A DNA stretch of 64,000 nt from Sphingobium sp. MI1205 (GTDB lineage Bacteria; Pseudomonadota; Alphaproteobacteria; Sphingomonadales; Sphingomonadaceae), in assembly GCF_001563285.1 (NCBI RefSeq), contig NZ_CP005188.1:1183501-1247500 (forward strand). Direction: 5' to 3'. The position numbers and the translations under genes were made by a program. Shown here piece after piece: positions 14,926 to 23,092 of this stretch (the first letter of the stretch is position 1; each line of letters starts with the position of its first letter). A model generated the notes under the pieces. That model saw only the letters and a list, made by a program, of their open reading frames with translations. It was not told where the DNA came from and searched no databases.

Positions 14926-14957
14926 GGGCCGGTGGAGCGATCCACCGGCCCTTTTCT
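14926..14957 (+). terminator. Rho-independent terminator after groEL
   Basis: A perfect 11-bp stem, GGGCCGGTGGA/TCCACCGGCCC, with a GCGA tetraloop is followed by TTTTCTT. It lies 25 bases after the groEL stop. Confidence 0.93.
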
Positions 14958-15089
14958 TGTCCGCGCGCTGACGCGTGACGGGAAGGCTGAAGACCCCTCT
15001 GCGAGCTGATTTTAAGGGTCCATTTTGGAGATCTTTGTCGGCGCGAATTTACCAAATGGAAATCATGTTTCGCCAAGGATGGCGAGGAC

Positions 15090-17081
15090 GTGTCACCCCT
15101 CTTCCGCCATTGGAGCGCAAAATTGCGCGCGCGCCTCGCGCCGGATACTCAGCAAAGCGCTGAGGTGCAGGATAGTCTTGTCAGATCGCTTTACGCGTCG
15201 CCCGCATCGTTGATGATCGGCGCGGTGGCCGGCGGAGCACTCAGCTTCGTGGTCGCCTATCACGCACAGCGCGCTGAAATCAGCGCGATTGCGGTGTTGA
15301 TCTTCCTGGTCGCGCTCAGCCGTTCGGTGTCGGCGGTCTATTTCCAGCGACAGTTGGCGCATCAGGATGGTCCAACCCAGCCGATCTGGGGGCTTGCCTA
15401 TGAACTGGGCGCCTGGGGATATGCGGCGCTGCTTGGCCTGCTCGCTTTCGCAACGCTCACCATGACCGAAGATGCGTCGCTGCACATATTGAGCGTGTGC
15501 CTTGTCGCCGCCTATTCCGGCGGCATCGCGGGGCGTAATGCAGGCCGGGTCCATATCGCCATCGGCCAGACCTGCTTTGCCCTGCTGCCCACATCCCTCG
15601 GCCTCTGTATAGCGGGCGGACTTGGTTATTGGGTGCTGGCGACCATGTTGTTCCTGATGATCTTCGCCATGGCGGAGATTACGCGGACGACCCACCGGAT
15701 CGTCGTTGAAGCGTTGCAGGGCAAATATGAAAAGTCCCAGCTGGCGACCAAGTTCGAACGGCTGGCGCGATTCGACAGTCTGACGGGGGTCGAAAATCGC
15801 ATGGCGATGCAGATGCGCCTGCGCGATCTGTTCGACAGGCGGCAATCCGACCGGGACGCAATGGCGGTTTTCTGGATGGACCTGGACAGGTTCAAGGAGA
15901 TCAATGACTCCCTGGGCCATATCATCGGCGACCAGTTGCTCTGCACGGTCGCCGCGCGGCTTTCGCATGCGCTGGATGACCGTGGCCATGTCGCGCGCTT
16001 TGGCGGCGATGAATTCATCCTGATCTGCCCAGGGGCCGACAGCGCCATTGCCGAGCAGATTGCGGCCGACATCATGGCCGAATTTGTCCATGATTTCGAC
16101 GTCAGCGGCTATCACCTGACCGTCACCGCTTCGATGGGCATTGCCGTCGCGCCTGATGACGGGCGTGGCAGCGAAGAGTTGCTGCAGCATGCCGACATGG
16201 CGCTTTACAAGGCCAAGCATGACGGCCGGAACCGCCATGCCAGGTTCAGTTGGTCGATGAAGGAGCGACAGAACCGGACTTATGAACTGGAAATGGGCCT
16301 GCGCACAGCCATGGCCAATGGCGAATTGCTGCTGCATTATCAGCCCATCTTCGACACCGTGACGGGCAAGATCGCGATCTGCGAAGCGTTGATGCGGTGG
16401 GACCATCCCGTGATGGGACGCATTTCGCCCGCCGAATTCATACCGATCGCCGAAAGCAGTTCGTTGATCGAGTCGATCACAGCATGGGCGCTGGAGCAAG
16501 CCTGCCGCGACGCCATGCACTGGGAAGATCATGTTCGGGTCGCCGTCAACATCTCACCCGCACTCATCAAGAGTGACGGGTTGCCGCGTGCCGTCATCGC
16601 GGCGTTGCTGGGATCGGGCCTGAAGGCGCGCCGACTGGAACTGGAAGTCACCGAATCCATCTTCCTGGAAGATAGCGGCCGAACCAGCCTGATCCTGTCG
16701 GAATTGCAGCGGATCGGACTGCGGCTGGCGCTGGATGATTTCGGGACCGGCTATTCCTCGCTCGGCTATCTGCGCGACTATGCGTTCGACACGCTCAAGG
16801 TCGATCAGAGCTTCATGCGCGGCGTGGGGGAAAGCGGGCGCGATCGCGCGATTGCGCAGTCGGTCGCCTATCTGGCGCACTCGCTGAACGTCGAAACGGT
16901 GGCGGAAGGCATCGAAACCGAAGAACAATTGCGTTACGCCCGCGAAATGGGCTTCAGCAATGTTCAGGGCTTCGTGCTGAGCAAGCCCATGACCGCCCAC
17001 GACCTGCTTGAAATGATGGGCAAGATGAAGCGGGACAGAAGCGACGTCGTGACCTTGATGAAGGACCGGCGCCGCGCCTGA
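15090..17081 (+). CDS. Membrane-anchored GGDEF-EAL protein (c-di-GMP synthesis/hydrolysis)
   Basis: The product has up to 663 residues. Residues about 40-200 hold five or six membrane segments with no recognised sensor fold. A GGDEF domain follows with an intact RFGGDEF at residues 303-309, then an EAL domain with EAL at 432-434 and the metal/catalytic motifs NISP, EVTES, LDDFGTGYSSL, KVDQSF and AEGIET. Both active sites look complete, so it may make or degrade c-di-GMP, or both. The start is uncertain: GTG 15090 follows GAGGA; later starts would still keep all domains. It converges on an rpfF-like gene only 8 bases away. Confidence 0.92.
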   Translation: MSPLFRHWSAKLRARLAPDTQQSAEVQDSLVRSLYASPASLMIGAVAGGALSFVVAYHAQRAEISAIAVLIFLVALSRSVSAVYFQRQLAHQDGPTQPIWGLAYELGAWGYAALLGLLAFATLTMTEDASLHILSVCLVAAYSGGIAGRNAGRVHIAIGQTCFALLPTSLGLCIAGGLGYWVLATMLFLMIFAMAEITRTTHRIVVEALQGKYEKSQLATKFERLARFDSLTGVENRMAMQMRLRDLFDRRQSDRDAMAVFWMDLDRFKEINDSLGHIIGDQLLCTVAARLSHALDDRGHVARFGGDEFILICPGADSAIAEQIAADIMAEFVHDFDVSGYHLTVTASMGIAVAPDDGRGSEELLQHADMALYKAKHDGRNRHARFSWSMKERQNRTYELEMGLRTAMANGELLLHYQPIFDTVTGKIAICEALMRWDHPVMGRISPAEFIPIAESSSLIESITAWALEQACRDAMHWEDHVRVAVNISPALIKSDGLPRAVIAALLGSGLKARRLELEVTESIFLEDSGRTSLILSELQRIGLRLALDDFGTGYSSLGYLRDYAFDTLKVDQSFMRGVGESGRDRAIAQSVAYLAHSLNVETVAEGIETEEQLRYAREMGFSNVQGFVLSKPMTAHDLLEMMGKMKRDRSDVVTLMKDRRRA

Positions 17082-17089
17082 ATGACCGC

Positions 17090-18046
17090 CTATTTGGTCA
17101 GGCGGGTTTGAGCGGATGCCAGCCGACGCATCAGGCGCAGATCCTTGGGATCCAGCTTGAGCGCGGTCGCCGCCCAGTTTTCCACGATGTCCTTCAATTC
17201 GGCATAGTCGAGCGGATCGACCCGGCGGCCGGCTTCGAACACGCCGACATGACCCGCATGATGCGGGCGGTTGCCGCGAATATAGTCGCGAACGGCCTGC
17301 TCACCCTCGCCATCTTCGGCAAGAATGGTGACGATGCCCATGTCATACATTTCCTCGGCGGTATAAACCTTGCCGGAAAGGATCATGCGCTCCGCCATGC
17401 GGCGTCCCAGTTTGCGGGCGAGGATCGAGTAGGCGCCCATGCCCGGAAACAGGCCGAAGAGCATTTCGGGCAAGCCAAAGCGAGCGCTGCGTTCCGCCAC
17501 CACCACATCGAAGCAGAGCAGCGCCTCAAACCCGCCGCCCAGCGCATCGCCCTGCGCCAGCGCGACGGAGATGAGCGGCATGTCGGCGTTGCGCCAGGCA
17601 CGATGCACGACATCAATGCAGGCGTGGCCATATTTGACGAGGCCGGGCAGGTCGCCTCTTTCGATACAGGCCGCGAAAAGTTCAAGGTCGCCACCGAGGT
17701 TGAAAACGCCCGGAAAGCGTGACCCCAGCACCATATATTTGAGCGGCAAGGCGCCGTCGTCAAACAGGCGCTTCGACTCTGTTTGCCACAGCCGAATGTC
17801 TCGCAGCATGGGCAAGTTATAGTTGGGCCGATTCGCCGGGGTCATGAACGCCCACAGCGTGTCGATGGATTCATCCCAGCTGACATCGATCTGTCCAAGA
17901 TCGAACAGCATCGACTGGCTACCGTCCCGCCCCTGCGGCGTGCTTTCCGTAACGGTAAATCCATGAATGTCGTCATCAGGCAGATGCACTGACGAAACGT
18001 CCTCCACTTCGTCACGCGCCGGATTAAACCGTCCGGAATCAGTCAT
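17090..18046 (-). CDS. rpfF: RpfF-like crotonase (putative DSF-family fatty-acid signal synthase)
   Basis: RpfF enzymes are crotonase-fold dehydratase/thioesterases that release cis-2-unsaturated fatty acids (DSF signals) from acyl-ACP. The 318-residue product carries FPGVFNLGGDLELF, QGDALGGGFEALL and GLPEMLFGLFPGMGAYS, which closely match the RpfF pattern. The two catalytic glutamates correspond to E174 and E194, with the 20-residue spacing of the Xanthomonas pair E141/E161. An N-terminal extension of about 60 residues is acidic and lacks obvious motifs. ATG 18046 follows a G-rich box. It is tail-to-tail with a GGDEF-EAL gene. A generic enoyl-CoA hydratase remains possible. Confidence 0.82.
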   Translation of the reverse strand: MTDSGRFNPARDEVEDVSSVHLPDDDIHGFTVTESTPQGRDGSQSMLFDLGQIDVSWDESIDTLWAFMTPANRPNYNLPMLRDIRLWQTESKRLFDDGALPLKYMVLGSRFPGVFNLGGDLELFAACIERGDLPGLVKYGHACIDVVHRAWRNADMPLISVALAQGDALGGGFEALLCFDVVVAERSARFGLPEMLFGLFPGMGAYSILARKLGRRMAERMILSGKVYTAEEMYDMGIVTILAEDGEGEQAVRDYIRGNRPHHAGHVGVFEAGRRVDPLDYAELKDIVENWAATALKLDPKDLRLMRRLASAQTRLTK

Positions 18047-18189
18047 CTGTGCCCCCGCATTTTGGTCAGTGCCGAGGAAAACAAGATTAGCTCGCGGATG
18101 CAACCGGGGCTGGACGAAAGCGGGGAGCATTAACCCTTTTTATCCCATACTGTTGCTGCTAAGTCGCCGCAAAATCACGAAATCTATGG

Positions 18190-18204
18190 TTAACGTTGCA
18201 TTAA
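18190..18204 (+). promoter_or_regulatory. CtrA-type binding box upstream of small gene/tgt
   Basis: TTAA, seven bases, TTAA exactly matches the CtrA core consensus TTAA-N7-TTAA. A second TTAA pair with 6-base spacing lies at 18257-18270. The whole 18120-18275 stretch is strikingly AT-rich for this genome. It lies in the divergent gap between the rpfF-like gene and the gene at 18285. Functionality is inferred. Confidence 0.45.
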
Positions 18205-18284
18205 TACAACAAGCGCACTTAACCGCAAAACATGAGCGAGGGGTTGCAGGGCTTTGTTAACCTTTATTAATTACGTTGCTGTGC

Positions 18285-18464
18285 ATGGATAGACATCGCA
18301 CCGATCCCCAGATTGTGACGCTGCTGCTTCATGACGAAGAGGGGGAAAGCTGGCGCCTGCATCTGGCGGCCGACTGCCTTTGCTTCATCGGCAATTACCG
18401 CCGCGTGAAAGGTTTCGACATTGACGCGGTCGTCGCTTTCGATGGCGTGCGCAAGGCCGGCTGA
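18285..18464 (+). CDS. Hypothetical small protein, 59 aa
   Basis: I do not recognise this protein. It has a mixed hydrophilic sequence with [20 protein letters not shown], and ends near a segment [16 protein letters not shown]; no signal peptide or membrane span is evident. ATG 18285 is chosen over a TTG at 18276. It lies behind an AT-rich region with CtrA-like boxes and 95 bases before tgt. Coding status is uncertain because it is short, but codon use in the frame looks like its neighbours. Confidence 0.5.
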   Translation: MDRHRTDPQIVTLLLHDEEGESWRLHLAADCLCFIGNYRRVKGFDIDAVVAFDGVRKAG

Positions 18465-18559
18465 CCTCTCGCACCTGCTGTAGGTTGGGGAAGCCGCCGC
18501 GCGGCTTTATCAAAAAAAGCGGTTCTCACTTGTCCGCGCGATGCTCTAGAGCGCGCAGC

Positions 18560-19690
18560 GTGACTCAATCCCGCTTTTCCTTCGCCATAGCCGCTACCGA
18601 CGGCAAGGCTCGCACCGGCACGATACAGATGCGCCGGGGCGAGATAAGAACACCCGCCTTCATGCCGGTTGGTACCGCCGCCACCGTCAAGGCCATGCGC
18701 CCCGCCGAAGTCCGCGCGACGGGCGCGGACATCATCCTTGGCAATACCTATCATCTGATGCTGCGCCCCGGCGCAGAGCGTGTTGCGCGGCTGGGCGGGC
18801 TGCATGGTTTCATGGGCTGGGATCGGCCCATATTGACGGATAGCGGCGGCTATCAGGTGATGAGCCTGTCCGCCCTTACCAAGTTGAGCGAGGAAGGTGT
18901 GGCCTTCGCCAGCCATATCGACGGGTCGCGCCATATGCTGACGCCCGAACGGTCGATGGAGATACAGCGGTTGCTGGACAGCGACATCGTCATGGCGTTC
19001 GACGAATGCACGAAAAATGGCTGCACCCATGACGAAGCGGCGCATAGCATGGAGCGGTCGATGCGCTGGGCGAAGCGGTCGCGCGACGGCTTTGACGAAG
19101 GGGGGGAACATGCCGAGCGGGCGGCGCTTTTCGGTATCCAGCAGGGTTCATTGAATCCAGACCTGCGACGCGTATCAGCGGAGAAGCTGATCGAGATCGG
19201 TTTCGATGGCTATGCGGTTGGCGGCCTGGCGGTGGGCGAGGGGCAGGAGGCGATGTTCGGTTGCCTCGACTATGCGCCGGATATGCTGCCGCAGGACAAG
19301 CCCCGTTATCTGATGGGCGTTGGCAAGCCGGATGACATCGTCGGCGCGGTGGAGCGGGGGATCGACATGTTCGATTGCGTCCTGCCGACCCGCAGCGGGC
19401 GCAATGGCCAGGCTTTTACCTGGGCAGGGCCGCTGAATATCCGCAATGCCCGCTTTGCCGAGGATATGTCGCCGCTCGATCCCCGCTGCACCTGTCCTGT
19501 CTGCGGAACATGGAGCCGCGCCTATCTGCATCATCTGGTGAAGTCTGGCGAAATGCTGGGCGCGATGCTGATGACGCAACATAATATCCATTTCTACCAG
19601 TCGTTGATGCAGTCGATCCGCGACAGCATCGCGCAAGGGCGCTTCGCGGCCTTCTCGGCGGATTTCCGGCGCGATTATCAGCGGGTTTGA
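18560..19690 (+). CDS. tgt: tRNA-guanine transglycosylase (bacterial type)
   Basis: Tgt swaps guanine-34 for preQ1 in GUN-anticodon tRNAs, a step of queuosine synthesis. The 376-residue protein shows [16 protein letters not shown], the active-site segment [13 protein letters not shown], the nucleophile region [13 protein letters not shown] and the zinc site [20 protein letters not shown] 18560 gives the conventional N-terminus; no ATG in the frame fits the family better. Its 3' end abuts the convergent phyP-like gene (3 bases). Confidence 0.96.
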   Translation: MTQSRFSFAIAATDGKARTGTIQMRRGEIRTPAFMPVGTAATVKAMRPAEVRATGADIILGNTYHLMLRPGAERVARLGGLHGFMGWDRPILTDSGGYQVMSLSALTKLSEEGVAFASHIDGSRHMLTPERSMEIQRLLDSDIVMAFDECTKNGCTHDEAAHSMERSMRWAKRSRDGFDEGGEHAERAALFGIQQGSLNPDLRRVSAEKLIEIGFDGYAVGGLAVGEGQEAMFGCLDYAPDMLPQDKPRYLMGVGKPDDIVGAVERGIDMFDCVLPTRSGRNGQAFTWAGPLNIRNARFAEDMSPLDPRCTCPVCGTWSRAYLHHLVKSGEMLGAMLMTQHNIHFYQSLMQSIRDSIAQGRFAAFSADFRRDYQRV

Positions 19691-19693
19691 CGA

Positions 19694-21244
19694 TCAGGGA
19701 ACGACGGTGATGGCGATGGAATAATCGCCTGTCGCCTCATCATGCTCCAGCGGCGCGCGCAACTGGCGCGACAGGCCGGTGAGCACCCTGCCGTAGCGCT
19801 CCGCAATGCGGTCCCTGATGGCGTCCGATCCGCGCAGTGCGGGGGAGCTGACGTGAAGGATCGCGCGGTCCTGCCGTCCCGGTTCCAGTTGCACTGAAAT
19901 GCGCATTGCCGCCTGCGGGTCTGACAACATTGCCAGTTCCACCAGTTCTGTCAGCAGGAAGGCTATGGGCACAGCGACGTCCTGGCTGATATGCAGATTG
20001 TCGCTGTCGATCTGAATACCGAAACGGCGCGCTTCCGCTGGAGCCGTGCTGCGCAGGCTGGCGGACAATTCGCTGACCAGCGATCGGACGCCGACGCCGC
20101 GATGCTCCTCCAGTTCGGCATAGTGATTGCGATGGACGACCGACAGCGCATCGACCCGGCGCTGGATGGAAGCATAGGCCTCGACCGCTTCGGGCTCATG
20201 CGCTGCGCGGGCATGCAGGCTTATGAGGCTGGCGATGATCTGAAGGTTGTTTTTGACGCGATGATGAACCTCGCGCGTCAGCTTGCGCTGGGTTTCCAGC
20301 CCCTCCGCCATTTCCGCCTCGTGAGTGGCCACATCCTCGCTGATCGCGCGAAAGGTTTCGCCAAGCGCGACGATCTCTTGCGCGGGCGTGCGGATCCGGC
20401 GCATCGGCTCCAGCACTTCGCCCGGATGATAAGCGGCGACCGTACGGCGAAGAACCACCAGTGGACGGATGAGCAGGCGGTTGACCACGAACCATCCGAT
20501 CGCTGCGGCCGCGAACCACATCACCAGCGGCAGGAACAGCGAAAGCATGCGCGCCAGCGTGACCGGCGGATCACGCAGCGTCATGGTGAGCAGAATGTCG
20601 GGCGGGTCGAGCCGTGCGGACAAGCTGGTGCTGTGCCCCTCGGGATCGTCGATCGGGCGACTGACGACGAGCAGCCGATCGCCCTGCTGCAAGCTCAACT
20701 GACGATTTTGCAGCGCGGTCGTGGGGCTGGTGATCGCTGCCAGATAGGCACGTGAATAATAGGCAAGCGCGACGATCTGGTCGTTGCTGCTGATGATGCG
20801 GCTGACCAGATAGCCCGAACCAGGCAGCAGCTGCGCGGGCGCCTTGTCGAACCGCGCGGCGGGGGTGAGTCCAGCCGGTTCGGGGCGCGACGCCCCGCAT
20901 ACGCGCCGCCCGCTGCGGTCGTAGATATAATATCGACCGCCTTCGCGATCATGCGACTTCAGGAAAGCCGAAAGCCGCCGACATAAGTCGGGGCCTTCAC
21001 TGCCCGTGGACAGCGCATTGGCGGTCAGCATCAGGGCCATCCTGTCCGACGCCAGATCGGCCGTCAGCTTGCGCGCGCTCTGCGTCACGGACACCCGGAG
21101 AAGCGCTTCCTTTTCCAGGTCGGCGGTTCGGATCGCCTGAAGGGAGGCGATGAGCGCAATCAGCCCCAGCGGCAGCAACGCGAGCGTCAGGATGAGGAAC
21201 ATCTTGATGCCGGTGGAATGGATGAGGCTGTTCAGGCTGCGCAT
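19694..21244 (-). CDS. phyP: PhyP-like membrane histidine-kinase homologue of the general stress response
   Basis: The 516-residue protein has a membrane segment at residues about 15-36, a periplasmic region, a second span near 235-255, a HAMP-like linker and an HRxxN box (REVHHRVKNNLQIIASLISL). In the ATP-binding domain the conserved N-box asparagine is absent (TELVELAML where ELVTNALKH-like is usual) and no DxGxG G1 box is visible. That argues against kinase activity. In Sphingomonas Fr1 the equivalent gene next to nepR-phyR-ecfG, phyP, encodes a negative regulator of PhyR. ATG 21244 is used. It converges on tgt. Confidence 0.82.
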   Translation of the reverse strand: MRSLNSLIHSTGIKMFLILTLALLPLGLIALIASLQAIRTADLEKEALLRVSVTQSARKLTADLASDRMALMLTANALSTGSEGPDLCRRLSAFLKSHDREGGRYYIYDRSGRRVCGASRPEPAGLTPAARFDKAPAQLLPGSGYLVSRIISSNDQIVALAYYSRAYLAAITSPTTALQNRQLSLQQGDRLLVVSRPIDDPEGHSTSLSARLDPPDILLTMTLRDPPVTLARMLSLFLPLVMWFAAAAIGWFVVNRLLIRPLVVLRRTVAAYHPGEVLEPMRRIRTPAQEIVALGETFRAISEDVATHEAEMAEGLETQRKLTREVHHRVKNNLQIIASLISLHARAAHEPEAVEAYASIQRRVDALSVVHRNHYAELEEHRGVGVRSLVSELSASLRSTAPAEARRFGIQIDSDNLHISQDVAVPIAFLLTELVELAMLSDPQAAMRISVQLEPGRQDRAILHVSSPALRGSDAIRDRIAERYGRVLTGLSRQLRAPLEHDEATGDYSIAITVVP

Positions 21245-21406
21245 GAGCAATCAACTATAGGGGACGGGGAGCGCCCCGGTCATGCGATAGTCAAGATTTC
21301 AGGGCGAGGATCAGAGGAGCAATGTCCACCGGCCGGATCGCGGCGGCGAGGAGCCGCTCCGCCAATCTGCCAATATCGAAAAGCACCAACCTGACCTCCG
21401 CCGGTC

Positions 21407-21425
21407 CGGTCAACGGCGTTGACCG
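21407..21425 (-). terminator. Hairpin just downstream of nepR
   Basis: A perfect 8-bp stem, CGGTCAAC/GTTGACCG, with a 3-base loop lies 9 bases past the nepR stop. It has no T tract. It may separate nepR from the phyP-like gene transcript. Nothing else is evident in the 21251-21434 gap. Confidence 0.4.
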
Positions 21426-21434
21426 TAAATCACG

Positions 21435-21659
21435 CTAATCCAGCTTTCGAAGAAGGTCGAGCATTTCGGACGGGATGTCTTCATCCACCGCGCTCTTGTA
21501 GACCGAGCGCAGGGCATTCGCGACCTGCCCTTCGTCCTTGGCGGGAGACGCGCGGCGTTTGCGCGGGGCACTGCCACTCACGCCCGAGTCCGGGGTGTTG
21601 GCGCCGACATCTTTCCTGTCCCCTCCTTTCACAGCCCGTTCCGTCGTTGAAGCAACCAA
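21435..21659 (-). CDS. nepR: Anti-sigma factor NepR
   Basis: NepR sequesters the stress sigma factor EcfG and is itself captured by phosphorylated PhyR. The C-terminal half carries the family core LRSVYKSAVDEDIPSEMLDL followed by LRKLD. The 74-residue reading starts at TTG 21659, which has GAGGGG six bases upstream. A shorter 48-residue form from GTG 21581 is also possible because a micro-ORF (21610-21578) ends overlapping that GTG. It is transcribed away from phyR, with an EcfG-like promoter inside the shared intergenic region. Confidence 0.92.
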   Translation of the reverse strand: MVASTTERAVKGGDRKDVGANTPDSGVSGSAPRKRRASPAKDEGQVANALRSVYKSAVDEDIPSEMLDLLRKLD

Positions 21660-21787
21660 AATACGCCCCTCTGCAACGCTAGCATAGCACCCAGCTTTTC
21701 TCTTGCGACTTTCCCACGCGGCGTCAATCGACCGCCCCGCAGCTTACGGCACCAAATTCGATATCATTAAAAAACGAACGGCTGTGA

Positions 21788-21812
21788 AACAAATCTCTTT
21801 GTCGTTGGTTCC
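21788..21812 (-). promoter_or_regulatory. EcfG-type promoter of nepR
   Basis: Read on the minus strand, GGAAC at 21812-21808 is followed after 16 bases by TGTT at 21791-21788. This is close to the EcfG consensus GGAAC-N16/17-CGTT. It would start nepR transcription about 120 bases upstream of the coding region and give the usual feedback by EcfG on its own inhibitor. The rest of the 21660-21954 gap shows no other gene. Confidence 0.6.
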
Positions 21813-21954
21813 GTTGGCCGAAGCATTTTTTGCCGTTTACCTGACGGCAGCTGTAAGGGGCGGGGGGCTTGCCACATCGGCATTGCCAATCCATCCTTCT
21901 GCTCGGCGAGTGTTTCATGACAACGCGCCCTATGGGCTGGGAGAAGATTTACCA

Positions 21955-22749
21955 ATGTCGCTTGGACAGCAATTGCACCCTCATCTTCCTTTTCTGCGCC
22001 GTTATGCCCGCGCCCTGACGGGCAGTCAGGCGCATGGGGACGCCTATGTCCGCGCGACGCTGGAAGCGATCGTGGCGGCGCCCGAAGAGTTTCCCGCCGA
22101 CGTCGATCCGCGGCTGGGCCTTTACAAAACCTTCCATGCCATCTGGTCCTCGTCGCATCTGGAAGACAGCCCCATGCTGTCGGCCGGTGACGGACAGGAA
22201 GCGGTGGCGCAGGCCAGGCTGGCCCGATTGACGCCATTGCCGCGCCAGGCCTTGCTGCTGACCGCGCTGGAAGGCTTCACTATCGATGACGTCGGCTATC
22301 TGATCGGACTGGATCCGACGGACGTGGAGGCGCTGGTCGAAGAAGCGCTGAGCGAGATAGAGGCGCAGACCCGCGCCAAGGTGCTCATCATCGAGGACGA
22401 GCCGATCATCGCGATGGATATCGAAACGATCGTGCGCGATCTGGGGCATGAGGTGACCGCCATCGCCGTGACGCGCGAAGATGCCGTGCGCGAAGCGATG
22501 GCCGAACGTCCCGGTCTGGTGCTGGCCGACATCCAGCTGGCCGACGATTCCAGCGGCATTGATGCGGTGAAGGACATATTGGCCGAGTTTTCGGTTCCCG
22601 TCATTTTCATCACCGCATTCCCCGAACGGTTGCTGACCGGCGAGCGCCCGGAACCCACTTTCCTGATCACCAAGCCTTTCCAGCGATCGACGGTGAAGGC
22701 GGCGATTTCCCAGGCCCTGTTCTTTGACGAGGCGACGGCGCCGGCCTGA
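21955..22749 (+). CDS. phyR: Response regulator/anti-anti-sigma factor PhyR
   Basis: PhyR releases EcfG by binding NepR when phosphorylated. The 264-residue protein has an N-terminal sigma-like domain (LPFLRRYARALTGSQAHGDAYV to DDVGYLIGLDPTDVEALVEE) that mimics an ECF sigma factor. A C-terminal receiver domain follows, with acidic pocket EDEP, phosphoacceptor D192 in LADIQL, and TKPF near the end. ATG 21955 with GGAGAAG upstream is chosen; a longer open frame from 21703 is non-homologous leader. It is divergent from nepR and upstream of ecfG. Confidence 0.96.
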   Translation: MSLGQQLHPHLPFLRRYARALTGSQAHGDAYVRATLEAIVAAPEEFPADVDPRLGLYKTFHAIWSSSHLEDSPMLSAGDGQEAVAQARLARLTPLPRQALLLTALEGFTIDDVGYLIGLDPTDVEALVEEALSEIEAQTRAKVLIIEDEPIIAMDIETIVRDLGHEVTAIAVTREDAVREAMAERPGLVLADIQLADDSSGIDAVKDILAEFSVPVIFITAFPERLLTGERPEPTFLITKPFQRSTVKAAISQALFFDEATAPA

Positions 22750-22789
22750 GCCGGATCGTTCAGCTTTCAGAAAAGACTGTGCAGGTATC

Positions 22790-22814
22790 GGAACCCTGAC
22801 CATCCCGCCGCGTT
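22790..22814 (+). promoter_or_regulatory. Canonical EcfG promoter
   Basis: GGAAC, 16 bases, CGTT matches the alphaproteobacterial EcfG consensus exactly. The -10 lies 29 bases before the start codon of the 46-residue membrane protein, with ecfG further downstream. It therefore provides positive autoregulation of ecfG and high stress-induced expression of the small gene. Confidence 0.85.
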
Positions 22815-22843
22815 ATTCAGGCGTAACGATCGGGAGGTAAAAT

Positions 22844-22984
22844 ATGGCGGAAGAGGAAAAGCATGTTGCTACCGAAGACGCCCGGTCAGGTTCCACGCCA
22901 CACATAGTCCGCTACATTCTCGGCATCTCGCTGCCTTTGGTTATCATTGGCATGCTGATCGTGCTGTGGAGCTATTACGGGTAA
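22844..22984 (+). CDS. Small single-pass membrane protein, 46 aa, EcfG-controlled
   Basis: This short gene encodes 46 residues. The hydrophilic, Glu-rich N-terminus (MAEEEKHVATEDARSG) is followed by one strongly hydrophobic segment at residues about 24-43 (ILGISLPLVIIGMLIVLW) and ends SYYG. GGGAGGT lies directly upstream of ATG 22844, a strong ribosome-binding site, and a perfect EcfG promoter lies 30 bases before that. I do not recognise a family. Position between phyR and ecfG suggests a role in the general stress response, for example as a membrane stress effector or a sensor-kinase modulator; this is inference. Confidence 0.75.
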   Translation: MAEEEKHVATEDARSGSTPHIVRYILGISLPLVIIGMLIVLWSYYG

Positions 22985-23092
22985 TCACATTGGTTCCGTA
23001 CAACAACGAGTATATAGGATGCGGACGCACATATGGCTTTGACGGCTTCGGTTCATGCGGCGAGGGCGACAGCCAGTGAGAGGGTTGTTCCC

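Noticed and set aside
21703..21954. Longer N-terminus for phyR
   Set aside because: It covers the nepR/phyR promoter region, has no PhyR homology, and a strong ribosome-binding site supports ATG 21955.
22988..23015. Second EcfG promoter on the minus strand (GGAACC near 22992)
   Set aside because: No CGTT-like -10 at 16-17 bases spacing.
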